Shown here: piece after piece, positions 20,489 to 29,439 of the stretch
How positions within the stretch are numbered: position 1 is the stretch's first letter
How the letters are laid out: the number at the start of each line of letters is the position of its first letter
Source of the DNA: Novosphingobium endophyticum
GTDB taxonomy: Bacteria > Pseudomonadota > Alphaproteobacteria > Sphingomonadales > Sphingomonadaceae
DNA: 64,000 nt
Assembly: GCF_014640675.1 (NCBI RefSeq)
Contig: NZ_BMHK01000010.1
Span: 1 to 64,000 of the forward strand
Direction of reading: 5' to 3'
The notes under the pieces: generated by a model
What the model saw: only the letters and a program-made list of their open reading frames with translations
What the model was told of the DNA's origin: nothing
The model's database searches: none
Program-made: the position numbers and the translations under genes

Positions 20489-21439
20489 ATGCCCCTGCCC
20501 GTGCCTTTCGAGAATCTGCGTCTTCCTGTCATCGCAGCGCCGATGTTCATCATTTCCAACCCGGAACTGGTGATTGCCCAGGTCCGTTCGGGGATCGTCG
20601 GCAGCTTTCCAGCACTCAATGCGCGCCCCGCGAGCCAGCTCGACGAGTGGCTTCACCGGATTTGCGAGGAAACAGCAGGTTGCGCCGCGCCATTCGCAGT
20701 AAACCTGATCGTGCACCGGACCAACAGCCGACTCGAGGAAGACCTTGCGGCATGTGCCAAATGGAAAGTGCCGCTCGTCATTACCTCGCTCGGTGCCCGC
20801 GAGGATGTAAACGCCGCCGTTCATGACTGGGGCGGCAAGGTGCTTCATGACGTCATCGACAACAGCTTTGCTCGCAAGGCGATCGAGAAAGGCGCCGACG
20901 GGCTGATCGCCGTCGCGGCCGGGGCTGGCGGTCATGCCGGCGTGCAGTCACCCTTCGCTCTGGTACAGGAAATCCGCGAGTGGTTCTCCGGACCGCTCGC
21001 CTTGTCTGGCGCGATAGCCTGCGGCCGCTCGATCCTGGCCGCCCAGGCCATGGGAGCCGACTTCGCCTACATGGGATCGCCCTGGATCGCCACGCCGGAG
21101 GCCAACGCCGCCGAAGGCTACAAGCAGGCCATCGTCGAAAGCCACGCTTCCGACATCATCTATTCCAACCTGTTCACGGGCGTGCATGGCAATTACCTGC
21201 GTCCTTCGATTCTCGCGGCGGGTATGGATCCCGACGACCTTCCCGACGGAGACAAGAGCCAGATGGACTTCGGCTCCGGCGGCAGTTCGGCGGCCAAGGC
21301 ATGGAAGGATATTTGGGGCGCCGGCCAGGGAATCGGCGCGATCAAGGCGATCGAGCCGGTCGCGGATCGGGTCAAGGCGCTGCTTGCGCAGTATCAGGCC
21401 GCCAAAGCCGAACTGCGTTCGCGCACCGGCATGGGCTGA
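20489..21439 (+). CDS. Nitronate monooxygenase family protein
   Basis: FMN-dependent 2-nitropropane dioxygenase-type enzyme of 316 residues, oxidising alkyl nitronates. The TIM-barrel pattern starts LRLPVIAAPMFIISNPELV, with AVAAGAGGHAGVQSPF, LSGAIACGRSILAAQAMGADFAYMG as the phosphate-binding segment. It may be a detoxifying enzyme; the physiological substrate (propionate-3-nitronate in known members) is not shown by sequence. Its last 46 bases overlap the 3' end of the convergent AHH gene. Confidence 0.92.
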   Translation: MPLPVPFENLRLPVIAAPMFIISNPELVIAQVRSGIVGSFPALNARPASQLDEWLHRICEETAGCAAPFAVNLIVHRTNSRLEEDLAACAKWKVPLVITSLGAREDVNAAVHDWGGKVLHDVIDNSFARKAIEKGADGLIAVAAGAGGHAGVQSPFALVQEIREWFSGPLALSGAIACGRSILAAQAMGADFAYMGSPWIATPEANAAEGYKQAIVESHASDIIYSNLFTGVHGNYLRPSILAAGMDPDDLPDGDKSQMDFGSGGSSAAKAWKDIWGAGQGIGAIKAIEPVADRVKALLAQYQAAKAELRSRTGMG

Positions 21440-21966
21440 ACCGAAGCCGCCGTCGCGCCCCAAAGCGCGTCCGCAAGGGCGTCCAGTTCGGAAAAATCGG
21501 CACCGGTTCCGAACGGGTCCTGGCGATTGAGCGTGAGCCGCCGCCTGCCCGAACCGAGCAGATAGCGCCTCAATGCCCGCTGGAGCAGGCCGAGGCGCAT
21601 GTGCGCCTGCACCCTCGCCGCTTCCCGATCGCGCAAGCTCCGGACCGACCAGTCGGCCTCGATCTGGCCGACGCGGTCGATCACCAACTCGCTGTAATGG
21701 CGATGCGGTCCGCGATGGAGCGGCATGGCCATCCGCAGGGCGGTGCGCTCATCGCAGGGCAGCAGCAGTCCGTTTTCGCGGAAATTCTCGAAACGGCAGC
21801 GCTCATTGCCGATTGCCGCGAACATGCGCGAGAACTCCCGCGCTACCCGCAACTGGCGCGGCAGGAGATGGTGCAGCTGAAGCCCCGCGTCGTAGCCGGC
21901 GCGCCCTTTCCGGTTGACGGCGCGGAAGGGCAGGAATGGTCTCGGCCTCGCCCCGGCAGGCTTCAT
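21394..21966 (-). CDS. AHH/HNH-type nuclease-like protein
   Basis: A 190-residue basic protein with the core GYDAGLQLHHLLPRQL (His32-His33), the pattern of the AHH group of the HNH/endonuclease VII superfamily, followed by ENGLLLPCDE and MPLHRGPHRHYSELV. Such domains occur as toxin warheads and as stand-alone proteins in sphingomonads; the role here is unknown. The ATG at 21966 overlaps the TGA of the upstream gene (ATGA), so the two are translated together. The first in-frame ATG (21984) is less likely. Its C-terminus overlaps the convergent nitronate monooxygenase gene. Confidence 0.8.
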   Translation of the reverse strand: MKPAGARPRPFLPFRAVNRKGRAGYDAGLQLHHLLPRQLRVAREFSRMFAAIGNERCRFENFRENGLLLPCDERTALRMAMPLHRGPHRHYSELVIDRVGQIEADWSVRSLRDREAARVQAHMRLGLLQRALRRYLLGSGRRRLTLNRQDPFGTGADFSELDALADALWGATAASVQPMPVRERSSALAA

Positions 21967-22754
21967 TCCTTGCGCCAGATCCACACGCGATTGCTGTACT
22001 GCGACGGTTCGGCGAGAAGCGTGATGCCGGGGCCGGATATCTCCTGCGCCTGCGTCAGGCGGCCCTTGCGCACAAGATAGTCGATGACGCGCAGAGCCAG
22101 CTTCACCGTGTCCGCATGGGTTTCTCCGGGTGCTCCGGCCATCTGGATCTCCTGCCCTGTAAAGTGAGCAAGGCCATGGCTTGCGACGCTGCCGTCGCTG
22201 GAGGGGAGCAAAGCTGTCAGGCCCAGCGCCGGGAACGCCCCGCCCGACAGCCAGTCGAGCACGCTGCGCGCGAAATAGCGCGGTTCCATGCGGGTACCGG
22301 CTGTGTGCCAGACCACGGCGGCAACCGGAAGGTTCAGCACAAGGTTCGCGGCGAGCCCGGCCAAAGCCCTGACGACCGGCTGCAGCCCGCCGCCTGCCGC
22401 GATATGGCCGCCCGGAACGAGGTCAATCGCCTCGAGCGGCTTATCGGCCGCGTCCTCGGCAAAACCGTAATTCTGACCGGGGACGCACGGTTCGGCGGGG
22501 TCCGCCGGCGCAAGTCCGCGAAGATCAAACGTCAGGCCGCTTGCGAGGATCTCCAGCCAGCCTTCGCTTTCGTCCGGCGAGTAACTGATCTGCCCGGAAA
22601 TGCCGGCCATTTCGTTCGACGCGAACAACTGCTGCATCATGGCCGAGGTCGGACGTGAGCCAGGCGCAAACAGCAACGAGACCCTCAGGCCTCGCCCTCC
22701 GGGCGGCTGCTCCTCCAACAGCAATTCGCGATTATTCAAAGCCCGGTTCTCCAC
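21963..22754 (-). CDS. Unknown protein coupled to the AHH gene
   Basis: A 263-residue, mostly hydrophilic protein without signal peptide. The N-terminal third contains RVSLLFAPGSRPTSAMMQQL; the middle is Ala/Gly/Leu-rich (residues about 125-150) and the C-terminal part has AVVWHTAGTRMEPRYFARS and HGLAHFTGQEIQM. The GL.HFTGQEI stretch recalls DUF4261-type domains, but I am not certain. It precedes and overlaps the AHH gene by four bases, so a partner, inhibitor or regulator of that protein is possible. No function assigned. Confidence 0.7.
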   Translation of the reverse strand: MENRALNNRELLLEEQPPGGRGLRVSLLFAPGSRPTSAMMQQLFASNEMAGISGQISYSPDESEGWLEILASGLTFDLRGLAPADPAEPCVPGQNYGFAEDAADKPLEAIDLVPGGHIAAGGGLQPVVRALAGLAANLVLNLPVAAVVWHTAGTRMEPRYFARSVLDWLSGGAFPALGLTALLPSSDGSVASHGLAHFTGQEIQMAGAPGETHADTVKLALRVIDYLVRKGRLTQAQEISGPGITLLAEPSQYSNRVWIWRKE

Positions 22755-22826
22755 GCCGGATACTAGGCACGAAATACTTGCGAACGTCGAGTCTGTTAAG
22801 AAATTGGAAGAAGCACAGCGGGCAGT

Positions 22827-23312
22827 TCAGAATATTCCAAGCTCCAGCCCCTCAACCATTGCAGCACCCAAATTCCGGCATTCGTCCAGCCACTTGGCCG
22901 GCACCGTCTTGGGGGCAAGGATCGCTTCGGGCGTCTGCGCGGCAAGGTTGACGATGATCGGTTCGGCAACGCGCTTCAAGCGCCAGCCGGTGACGATTCG
23001 GTCGATCTGGGCCTGCGCGCCAGCTCCATCGGAACCCGCCGCAATCGCTGTGGCGTAGGCCCTGCCCTCTATGCGGCCAAGAACCGGATAGTAGCAGCGG
23101 TCGAACATTTCCTTCATCATCCCGGTCATGCTCGCAAGGTTTTCCGGGCAAACAAAGACATAACCGCGCGCCGAAAGCAGGTGTTCGGGCATGGTACCGG
23201 CAGCAGCGATCAGCCGCGCCTGATCGCCCGCGCCTTGCACCACTGCCTCGGCCATGGCCCGCGAGGCGCCGGTTCGGCTATGCCAGATTACCGCGAGCAC
23301 GGGTTCAGTCAT
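22827..23312 (-). CDS. NADPH-dependent FMN reductase / flavodoxin-like protein
   Basis: A 161-residue flavodoxin-fold protein. The start VLAVIWHSRTGASRAMAEAVVQG is the FMN phosphate-binding loop of the family, and YVFVCPENLASMTGMMKEMFDR follows the NAD(P)H-dependent oxidoreductase pattern. Likely a small quinone or FMN reductase in the cytosol. It is divergent from recJ, with about 135 bases between them, and follows no obvious operon partner. Substrate unknown. Confidence 0.85.
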   Translation of the reverse strand: MTEPVLAVIWHSRTGASRAMAEAVVQGAGDQARLIAAAGTMPEHLLSARGYVFVCPENLASMTGMMKEMFDRCYYPVLGRIEGRAYATAIAAGSDGAGAQAQIDRIVTGWRLKRVAEPIIVNLAAQTPEAILAPKTVPAKWLDECRNLGAAMVEGLELGIF

Positions 23313-23448
23313 GGCGGTCGCGAACGGCTATTGCGCATAGTAAAGGCATCGGCTGCACGATCTCCCGAAATTGCGAACAGGTCTGTTGAAAGCCTTTCAC
23401 TGCGCGCGCTCAAGCCTTTTCGCGCCCGTCCGGCTCGTATACTCGATC

Positions 23449-25239
23449 ATGATGGCTTCGCGACCTGCTTCGATTTTCGGCGTCGACCGTTCGCTCACCG
23501 GCAAGGCCTGGCGTTGGCGCGGCGGAAACATGGACCTCTCCGACCAGGCTGGCGGGCTTCAGGACGATATCGTCACCCAGCTCCTGCTCTCGCGCGGCGT
23601 CGCCCGCGAGGACCTCGACCGCCACCGCGCGCCTTCGCTGCGCGCCTTTCTGCCCGACCCGTCGGAGTTTCGCGACATGGACGCGGCTGCCGACCGCCTC
23701 GCCCAGGCGGTAATGACGGGCGAGATGGTCACGATCTATGGCGATTACGACGTCGACGGCGCGACCAGCGCGGCGCTGCTGATCCTGCTCCTGCGCCGCC
23801 TCGGTCACGATGCGCGCTACTATATCCCCGATCGTCTGCTGGAAGGCTACGGCCCCTCGGGCGAGGCCCTGGTGCGCATTGCCGGCGAAGGGTCGAGCCT
23901 GATCGTGACCGTCGATTGCGGCGCCATGGCGCACGAGGCGCTGGAGATGGCGCACAACGCGGGCGTCGATGTTATTGTCGTCGATCATCACAAGTGCGCG
24001 CCCGATCTCCCGCGCGCCGCCGCGCTCGTCAATCCCAACCGGCTGGACGAAGGCGGAATCGCCGCTAGTCACGGGCATCTTGCCGCCGTGGGGGTCGCAT
24101 TCCTTCTGGCGGTCGCCACCGTGCGGACCCTGCGCCGGCGCGGCTATTTCGGGAGCCGACCCGAACCTGACCTCTTCTCCCTGCTCGATCTCGTCGCGCT
24201 GGGCACCGTGGCCGACGTTGCGGCGTTGCACGGCCTCAACCGCGCGCTGGTGGCACAAGGCCTCAAGGTCATGGCGCGGCGCGACAATATCGGCATGGCC
24301 GCGCTGATCGACGCGAGCCGCCTCAATCGCCCTCCCACCTGTAGCGATCTCGGCTTCGCGCTAGGGCCGCGCATCAACGCGGGCGGGCGTGTCGGCGAAT
24401 CGACGCTCGGCGTGCGCTTGCTGACCACCACCGATCCCGACGAAGCACGCGAGATCGCCGCGCAGCTCTCGCGCCTAAACGACGAACGCCGTGGCATCGA
24501 GCAGGCAGTGCAGGAGGCGGCAGAGGCGCAGGTCGATCAGCAGCACAACCGCGCCGTGCTCGTCCTTGCCGGACTGGGCTGGCATCCCGGCGTCATCGGC
24601 ATCGTCGCGGGGCGCATCAAGGAGAAGACAGGCAAGCCCGCACTGGTGATCGCGCTCGATGCCGACGAGGCCGGAAACGGCAAGGGTTCGGGCCGCTCCA
24701 TCTCCGGCGTCGACCTCGGCGCCGCGATCATCGCCGCGCGCGAGGCGGGGTTGCTGGTGGCTGGCGGAGGGCACGCCATGGCAGCGGGCCTGACGATCGC
24801 GCCCGGCAAGCTCGAGGCGCTGTCCGAATGGCTCGATGCACGCCTCGCCCACGACGTTTCGCGTGCCAGCACCAACCAGGCCGTCCTGCTCGACCTGGCG
24901 CTTGCCCCCGGCGGCCTCACGCCGACCCTCGTGGAAACGCTTGAAAGCGCCGGGCCTTACGGCATGGGTTGGCCGGGACCGCGCGTGGCGGTGGGGCCAG
25001 TTCGCGTGGTCAAGGCCGATATCGTCGGCGCCGATCACGTGCGGCTGATCGTCAGCGGGAATGACGGCGGACGCTTCAAGGCCATGGCATTCCGCAATGC
25101 GGAAACGGAGATGGGCCAGGCTCTGCTCCACGCCTCGCAGGGCCGCCGTCTGTGGCTGGCCGGGCGCGCGAAGATCGACGACTGGGGCAGCCGGCCGCAA
25201 GCCGAACTCCACCTTGACGATGCCGCCTTTGCCGACTGA
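23449..25239 (+). CDS. recJ: Single-stranded-DNA-specific exonuclease RecJ
   Basis: 5'-3' exonuclease on single-stranded DNA used in recombinational and mismatch repair. The 596-residue protein has the DHH motifs YGDYDVDGATSAAL (near residue 95), TVDCGAMA and VIVVDHHKCAPD, then the DHHA1 motif GGHAMAAGLTIAP near 440. I start at tandem ATG 23449/23452 (MMASRPASIFGVDRSLTGKAW), since the longer frame adds unrelated residues. It runs up to the tRNA-Glu genes. Confidence 0.95.
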   Translation: MMASRPASIFGVDRSLTGKAWRWRGGNMDLSDQAGGLQDDIVTQLLLSRGVAREDLDRHRAPSLRAFLPDPSEFRDMDAAADRLAQAVMTGEMVTIYGDYDVDGATSAALLILLLRRLGHDARYYIPDRLLEGYGPSGEALVRIAGEGSSLIVTVDCGAMAHEALEMAHNAGVDVIVVDHHKCAPDLPRAAALVNPNRLDEGGIAASHGHLAAVGVAFLLAVATVRTLRRRGYFGSRPEPDLFSLLDLVALGTVADVAALHGLNRALVAQGLKVMARRDNIGMAALIDASRLNRPPTCSDLGFALGPRINAGGRVGESTLGVRLLTTTDPDEAREIAAQLSRLNDERRGIEQAVQEAAEAQVDQQHNRAVLVLAGLGWHPGVIGIVAGRIKEKTGKPALVIALDADEAGNGKGSGRSISGVDLGAAIIAAREAGLLVAGGGHAMAAGLTIAPGKLEALSEWLDARLAHDVSRASTNQAVLLDLALAPGGLTPTLVETLESAGPYGMGWPGPRVAVGPVRVVKADIVGADHVRLIVSGNDGGRFKAMAFRNAETEMGQALLHASQGRRLWLAGRAKIDDWGSRPQAELHLDDAAFAD

Positions 25240-25343
25240 CGGCCGCGCCCGAGAAAGAGTTCGCATTATCCGCAAGAACGGGGGTTGACCCTCCCGCGAC
25301 CCGCCGCTAGAGGGCCGGTCCTGCCTCCGGCGCAGCACGGAAT

Positions 25344-25419
25344 GGCCCCTTCGTCTAGCGGTCTAGGACGCGGCCCTTTCACGGCTGAAACACGGGTTCG
25401 AGTCCCGTAGGGGTCACCA
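25344..25419 (+). tRNA. tRNA-Glu (anticodon TTC)
   Basis: A 76-base tRNA gene with encoded CCA. The acceptor stem GGCCCCT pairs with AGGGGTC, and the T-arm contains GGGTTCGAGTCCC. The anticodon loop CTTTCAC gives anticodon TTC, which reads GAA and GAG. It is the first of a tandem pair separated by 39 bases. Confidence 0.98.
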
Positions 25420-25458
25420 TCCGGTGCCGCGCCAGGCAGGCTTGCAAATGGCCTTATC

Positions 25459-25534
25459 GGCCCCTTCGTCTAGCGGTCTAGGACGCGGCCCTCTCACGGC
25501 TGAAACACGGGTTCGAGTCCCGTAGGGGTCACCA
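25459..25534 (+). tRNA. tRNA-Glu (anticodon CTC)
   Basis: Identical to the preceding tRNA-Glu at all 76 positions except one: the anticodon loop is CTCTCAC, giving anticodon CTC, specific for GAG. CCA is encoded. The single difference is exactly at the wobble base 34. A short T-run (CTTTTT) follows directly and may serve in termination. Confidence 0.98.
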
Positions 25535-25801
25535 GCTTTTTCAAGCGCTTGGCACCTTTACCGAGATACACTCAAATTCAGTTGATGCGGTCACGGCCGC
25601 GCTCGCGTCGATTGTGCAATTTACGCGAGCCAAATGCCTGTCCGGTCTGTATGGGGGAAGTCAGAAGCCCCGGCGCGATGGTCGTGCCCGGATAGCCTCG
25701 TCAAGAGCGGGACATTCGAAACTGCACCGGCAATGAGCACGACAGCCGGTCACTTTCGTATGCGCCGCCGTGGATGGCGAGACCTTTGATTTGCGAGAAA
25801 C
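25535..25801. other. Intergenic region before the DEAD-box gene
   Basis: 267 bases with no convincing gene; a 36-codon ORF near 25585 lacks a ribosome-binding site. DEAD-box helicases with a DbpA-like tail often have long untranslated leaders in other bacteria, so this could include one, but I see no known motif. Confidence 0.4.
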
Positions 25802-27550
25802 ATGCCCTTTTCCAATCTTCCCCCGCTGCTCGGCGAGGCCTTGTCAGAACGCGGCTATGCCGCTCCCACGCCCGTGCAGGCCGCGGTCCTTGAACAGGAA
25901 GCGCACGGCCGCGACCTGATCGTTTCCGCCCAGACCGGGTCCGGCAAGACCGTGGCATTCGGCCTTGCCATGGCCGTCGATCTTCTGGGCGCGGACGGAT
26001 ACATGCCTTCCGCAACGGCGCCGCTGGCGCTCATCGTCGCGCCCACGCGCGAGCTTGCCCTGCAGGTCAGCCGCGAACTTGCCTGGCTTTTCGACAGGTC
26101 CGGCGCCCGCCTGGCCACCTGCGTGGGCGGCATGGACGCGTCCAAGGAGCGGCGCGCGCTGAGCCGTGGGGCGCAGATCGTGGTGGGCACACCGGGGCGC
26201 CTGCGCGACCATCTCGAACGCGGTGCGCTCGATCTCTCGGCGCTTTGCACCGTCGTCCTCGACGAAGCGGACGAGATGCTCGACATGGGCTTTCGCGAGG
26301 ACCTTGAGGAAATACTCGACGCCACGCCGTCCAAGCGGCGCACCCTGCTGTTCTCCGCCACTATGCCCGCGCCGATCGCGGCGCTCGCCCGCCGCTATCA
26401 GCACGACGCGCTGCGCATTTCCACTGTCGGCGAAAACCGGGGCCATGGCGACATCAGCTATCAGGCGATGGCCGTCGCCCCGGCCGACACGGAGAACGCC
26501 GTCGTCAATCTGCTTCGCCTGCACGAGGCGGAGACCGCCATGCTGTTCTGCGCCACACGCGACAATGTCCGCCGCCTGCACGCCAGCCTGCTGGAGCGCG
26601 GGTTCGCGGCGGTGGCGCTTTCCGGCGAGCACAGCCAGAACGAGCGCAACCAGGCGCTTCAGGCCCTGCGCGACCGGCGCGCGCGCGTCTGCGTGGCGAC
26701 GGATGTGGCTGCGCGAGGCATCGACCTTCCTACGCTCAGCCTGGTCGTGCACGTCGAGATTCCGCGCGACGCCGAGACGCTGCAGCATCGCTCGGGCCGC
26801 ACCGGCCGCGCCGGCAAGAAGGGCACGGCGGTGCTGATCGTCCCCTACCCCCGCCGCAAGCGGGTCGAATCCATGCTGCGCGGCGCCCGCATCCCGGCCG
26901 AATGGATCGCCGCGCCCACCGCCGCCGACATCCGCAAGGCCGACAGCGAACGGCTGCTGACCGCGTTGCTTGCTCCGATAGAGTTCAACGAAGATGATCA
27001 CGCGCTGGCCGAACGCCTGCTGGCCGAACGCAGCCCGCGCGACATTGCCGCCGCACTGGTTCATGTCCACCGCGCCCGCCTGCCGCAGCCCGAAGAACTG
27101 CTGGGCAACGAAGCACCGCATGAACCGCGCGGTCCGCGTCCTGGCTTTGAAGACAGTGTCTGGTTCAAGCTGAATGTCGGCCGCAACCAGAATGCCGATC
27201 CGCGTTGGATACTGCCTCTGCTGTGCCGCAGGGGGCATGTGGGCCGCAGTGATATCGGCGCGATCCGCATCACTGCCCGCGAAACCCTGTTCGAGGTTCC
27301 CGGTGCGATCGCCGCCCGTTTCCTCGACGCCATCCGCCGGACTGCCGATGGCGAAGATGCCGTCGAAATCGAGCAGGCCAATGGACCGCCCCCATCTCAG
27401 GCCGCCCGGCCTCGCCACCGCAGTGGCGCCGCGCCAACGTCAGCAGGCAAACCGTTCAAGCACGGCCATGGTCCGGGCAAGGACAGGGGCGCCCCCAGAG
27501 GCACGCGCAAGAAAGGTCCGGCACCAAACAAGCCGGATCGCGCGAGATAA
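25802..27550 (+). CDS. DEAD-box RNA helicase with DbpA-type RNA-binding domain
   Basis: ATP-dependent RNA helicase of 582 residues, likely in ribosome assembly or mRNA remodelling. Q motif GYAAPTPVQ, Walker A AQTGSGKT (43-50), VLDEADEMLDMG, LLFSATMPAP, and the C-terminal core HRSGRTGRAGKKG are intact. Residues about 455-525 (WFKLNVGRNQNADPRWILP) form the DbpA/CsdA RNA-binding domain. The last 50 residues are a basic tail rich in Arg, Lys and Pro. It may be cold-induced like DeaD, by analogy only. Confidence 0.95.
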   Translation: MPFSNLPPLLGEALSERGYAAPTPVQAAVLEQEAHGRDLIVSAQTGSGKTVAFGLAMAVDLLGADGYMPSATAPLALIVAPTRELALQVSRELAWLFDRSGARLATCVGGMDASKERRALSRGAQIVVGTPGRLRDHLERGALDLSALCTVVLDEADEMLDMGFREDLEEILDATPSKRRTLLFSATMPAPIAALARRYQHDALRISTVGENRGHGDISYQAMAVAPADTENAVVNLLRLHEAETAMLFCATRDNVRRLHASLLERGFAAVALSGEHSQNERNQALQALRDRRARVCVATDVAARGIDLPTLSLVVHVEIPRDAETLQHRSGRTGRAGKKGTAVLIVPYPRRKRVESMLRGARIPAEWIAAPTAADIRKADSERLLTALLAPIEFNEDDHALAERLLAERSPRDIAAALVHVHRARLPQPEELLGNEAPHEPRGPRPGFEDSVWFKLNVGRNQNADPRWILPLLCRRGHVGRSDIGAIRITARETLFEVPGAIAARFLDAIRRTADGEDAVEIEQANGPPPSQAARPRHRSGAAPTSAGKPFKHGHGPGKDRGAPRGTRKKGPAPNKPDRAR

Positions 27551-27719
27551 CCATCGCGCCAGCAACCGGGAAGCCCGCCGGACCGACGCACGGCCTGCGG
27601 GATGACGCGCCGCGACGTGTCGCGGGCATACCTGCCCGGTTGCTCCCAGTGCCCACAGGCTGTGGGTAAGTCGGGGGACAAGACGGGCAGAAGCTGGGGA
27701 TAGTCAGCCCATAACAGGT

Positions 27720-27745
27720 AAGAAAAGGGGAGCCCGAAGCCCCCC
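27720..27745 (-). terminator. Rho-independent terminator for the permease gene
   Basis: On the minus strand GGGGGGC and GCTCCCC form a seven-pair stem (one G-T pair) around TTCGG, followed by TTTTCTT. It lies 27 bases beyond the stop of the amino acid permease. It could weakly act on the convergent helicase transcript too. Confidence 0.8.
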
Positions 27746-27771
27746 TTCCCTTCACCTCGCTGCTCTCGTCG

Positions 27772-29319
27772 TCACACCGGCGGAACCGGCTGCGGCGGAG
27801 CGTCCGGGTCGTCCTCGTGAACCTCGATCCTGCCAAGGCCGACGTGGCTCGTGCGATAGCCATAGAGGAAGTAGACGACGAGGCCGATGCCGCCCCAGAT
27901 GGGAAGCACCATCTTCGCATCGAACGGCAGGTTGAGGTAGAGCCCCAGCGTGCCGAGGATCGCCAGCGGCGCGACCAGCCATACCAGCGGCGTACGAAAC
28001 GGCCGGTGCCGGTCGGGCTGCGTCCTGCGCAGGATCAGCACCGCGATCGCCACCATGAAGAAGGCGAAGAGCGTACCCGAGTTGGAAATGTCGGCAAGCT
28101 GACCCACCGGCAGGAAGGCGGCGAAGAATGCCACCGCCACGCCCGTGATCATCGTCACGATGTGCGGCGTCTTCCAGCGCGGGTGGATCGTCGCCAGCTT
28201 CTCCGGCAGCAGACCGTCGCGCGCCATGACGAAGAAGATGCGGGTCTGGCCGAACAGCATGATCAGGATGACCGAGGGCAACGCGAGGAAGGCGGCGACG
28301 CCGATGAGGTCTCCGATGCGCGCCCAACCGATCGAGCGCAGGACGTGGGCGAGTGCCTCTCGCGAGCAGACCAGCGGTTCGGTCGCGGCGGCGGCGATGG
28401 CCCGGCACTGCGCGGCGAGTTCGGGCGTGCCGGGGGCGAGTATCTCGCCATTCGGCCCCGACACCGGCTGCGCGCCCATCGCGCCGATCGCGCCGGCTGC
28501 CACCAGCAGGTAGAAAACGGTGCAGATAGCAAGGCTGCCGATCAGGCCGATCGGGACATTGCGCTGCGGGTTCTTGGTTTCCTCGGCCGCGGTCGAAACG
28601 GCGTCGAAGCCCACATAGGCAAAAAAGATCGATGCAGCTGCGCCCACCGCACCCAGCCCTGCCCCATGACCGGCGCCAAACCACCCATTGGGCAGGAAGG
28701 GCTCGAAATTCTCGCCTTTCAGCACGGGCCAGGTCAGCGCGATGAAAACGGTGAGCGCGGTCACCTTGATGGCGACCAGCACGGCGTTGACGCGGGCGCT
28801 TTCGGTGGTGCCGATCATGAGCAGGAGCGTCACCAGCAACGCGATGAGCAGCGCTGGCAGGTTGACGATACCGCCGGCATAAGGCCCGACGACGAGAGCG
28901 TGGGGCAGCTCTATCCCCCAACTGTGGAGCAGGCCGACGAAATAGCCCGACCAGCCCACCGAAACCGCGCTGGCCGCGACCGCGTATTCCAGAATCAGCG
29001 CCCAACCGACCATCCAGGCCAGCAGTTCGCCCATGACCGCGTAAGTATAGGTATATGCCGATCCCGAGACCGGCACCATCGAGGCGATCTCGGAATAGCA
29101 AAGCGCGGCAAGGCCGCAGACGACGGCAGCGATAACGAAGGCCCACATCATGCCCGGCCCGGCTTTTTGCGCCGCTTCGGATGTGAGCACGAAAATACCG
29201 GTGCCGATGATGGCGCCGACGCCCAGCAGCGTCAGTTGCACCGCGCCGAGCGAACGATGAAGGGCTTTCTTTTCAGCCGTCGCCAGTATGGCATCGAGCG
29301 GCTTGACGCGTCCAAACAT
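27772..29319 (-). CDS. APC-family amino acid permease (CAT-like)
   Basis: A 515-residue inner-membrane protein with about twelve to fourteen spans. The first helix has LTLLGVGAIIGTGIFVLTSEAAQ, the APC-family GIG-type substrate-binding bend. The next is GLAALCYSEIASMVPVSGSAYTY. Length and the FFAYVGFDAVSTAAEETKNP segment fit the cationic amino acid transporter (YfnA/CAT) branch. The start at 29319 (MFGRVKPLDAILATAEKK) is chosen over an upstream frame that would add about 100 unrelated residues. The true substrate is not known. Confidence 0.92.
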   Translation of the reverse strand: MFGRVKPLDAILATAEKKALHRSLGAVQLTLLGVGAIIGTGIFVLTSEAAQKAGPGMMWAFVIAAVVCGLAALCYSEIASMVPVSGSAYTYTYAVMGELLAWMVGWALILEYAVAASAVSVGWSGYFVGLLHSWGIELPHALVVGPYAGGIVNLPALLIALLVTLLLMIGTTESARVNAVLVAIKVTALTVFIALTWPVLKGENFEPFLPNGWFGAGHGAGLGAVGAAASIFFAYVGFDAVSTAAEETKNPQRNVPIGLIGSLAICTVFYLLVAAGAIGAMGAQPVSGPNGEILAPGTPELAAQCRAIAAAATEPLVCSREALAHVLRSIGWARIGDLIGVAAFLALPSVILIMLFGQTRIFFVMARDGLLPEKLATIHPRWKTPHIVTMITGVAVAFFAAFLPVGQLADISNSGTLFAFFMVAIAVLILRRTQPDRHRPFRTPLVWLVAPLAILGTLGLYLNLPFDAKMVLPIWGGIGLVVYFLYGYRTSHVGLGRIEVHEDDPDAPPQPVPPV

Positions 29320-29439
29320 GCAGGACCCCCGAATTTTTGTATGGCGCGACGCTAGCGGCCAGCAATGGCTTGGCAAGAGCCAACCGCGCGCGCTTCCCCA
29401 GCTTTGCCAGAACCCGCGCGGGCCGCTACAAGTCGCTTC

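Noticed and set aside
25585..25695. A 36-codon ORF between tRNA-Glu and the DEAD-box gene
   Set aside because: No ribosome-binding site and no sign of selection; listed as intergenic.
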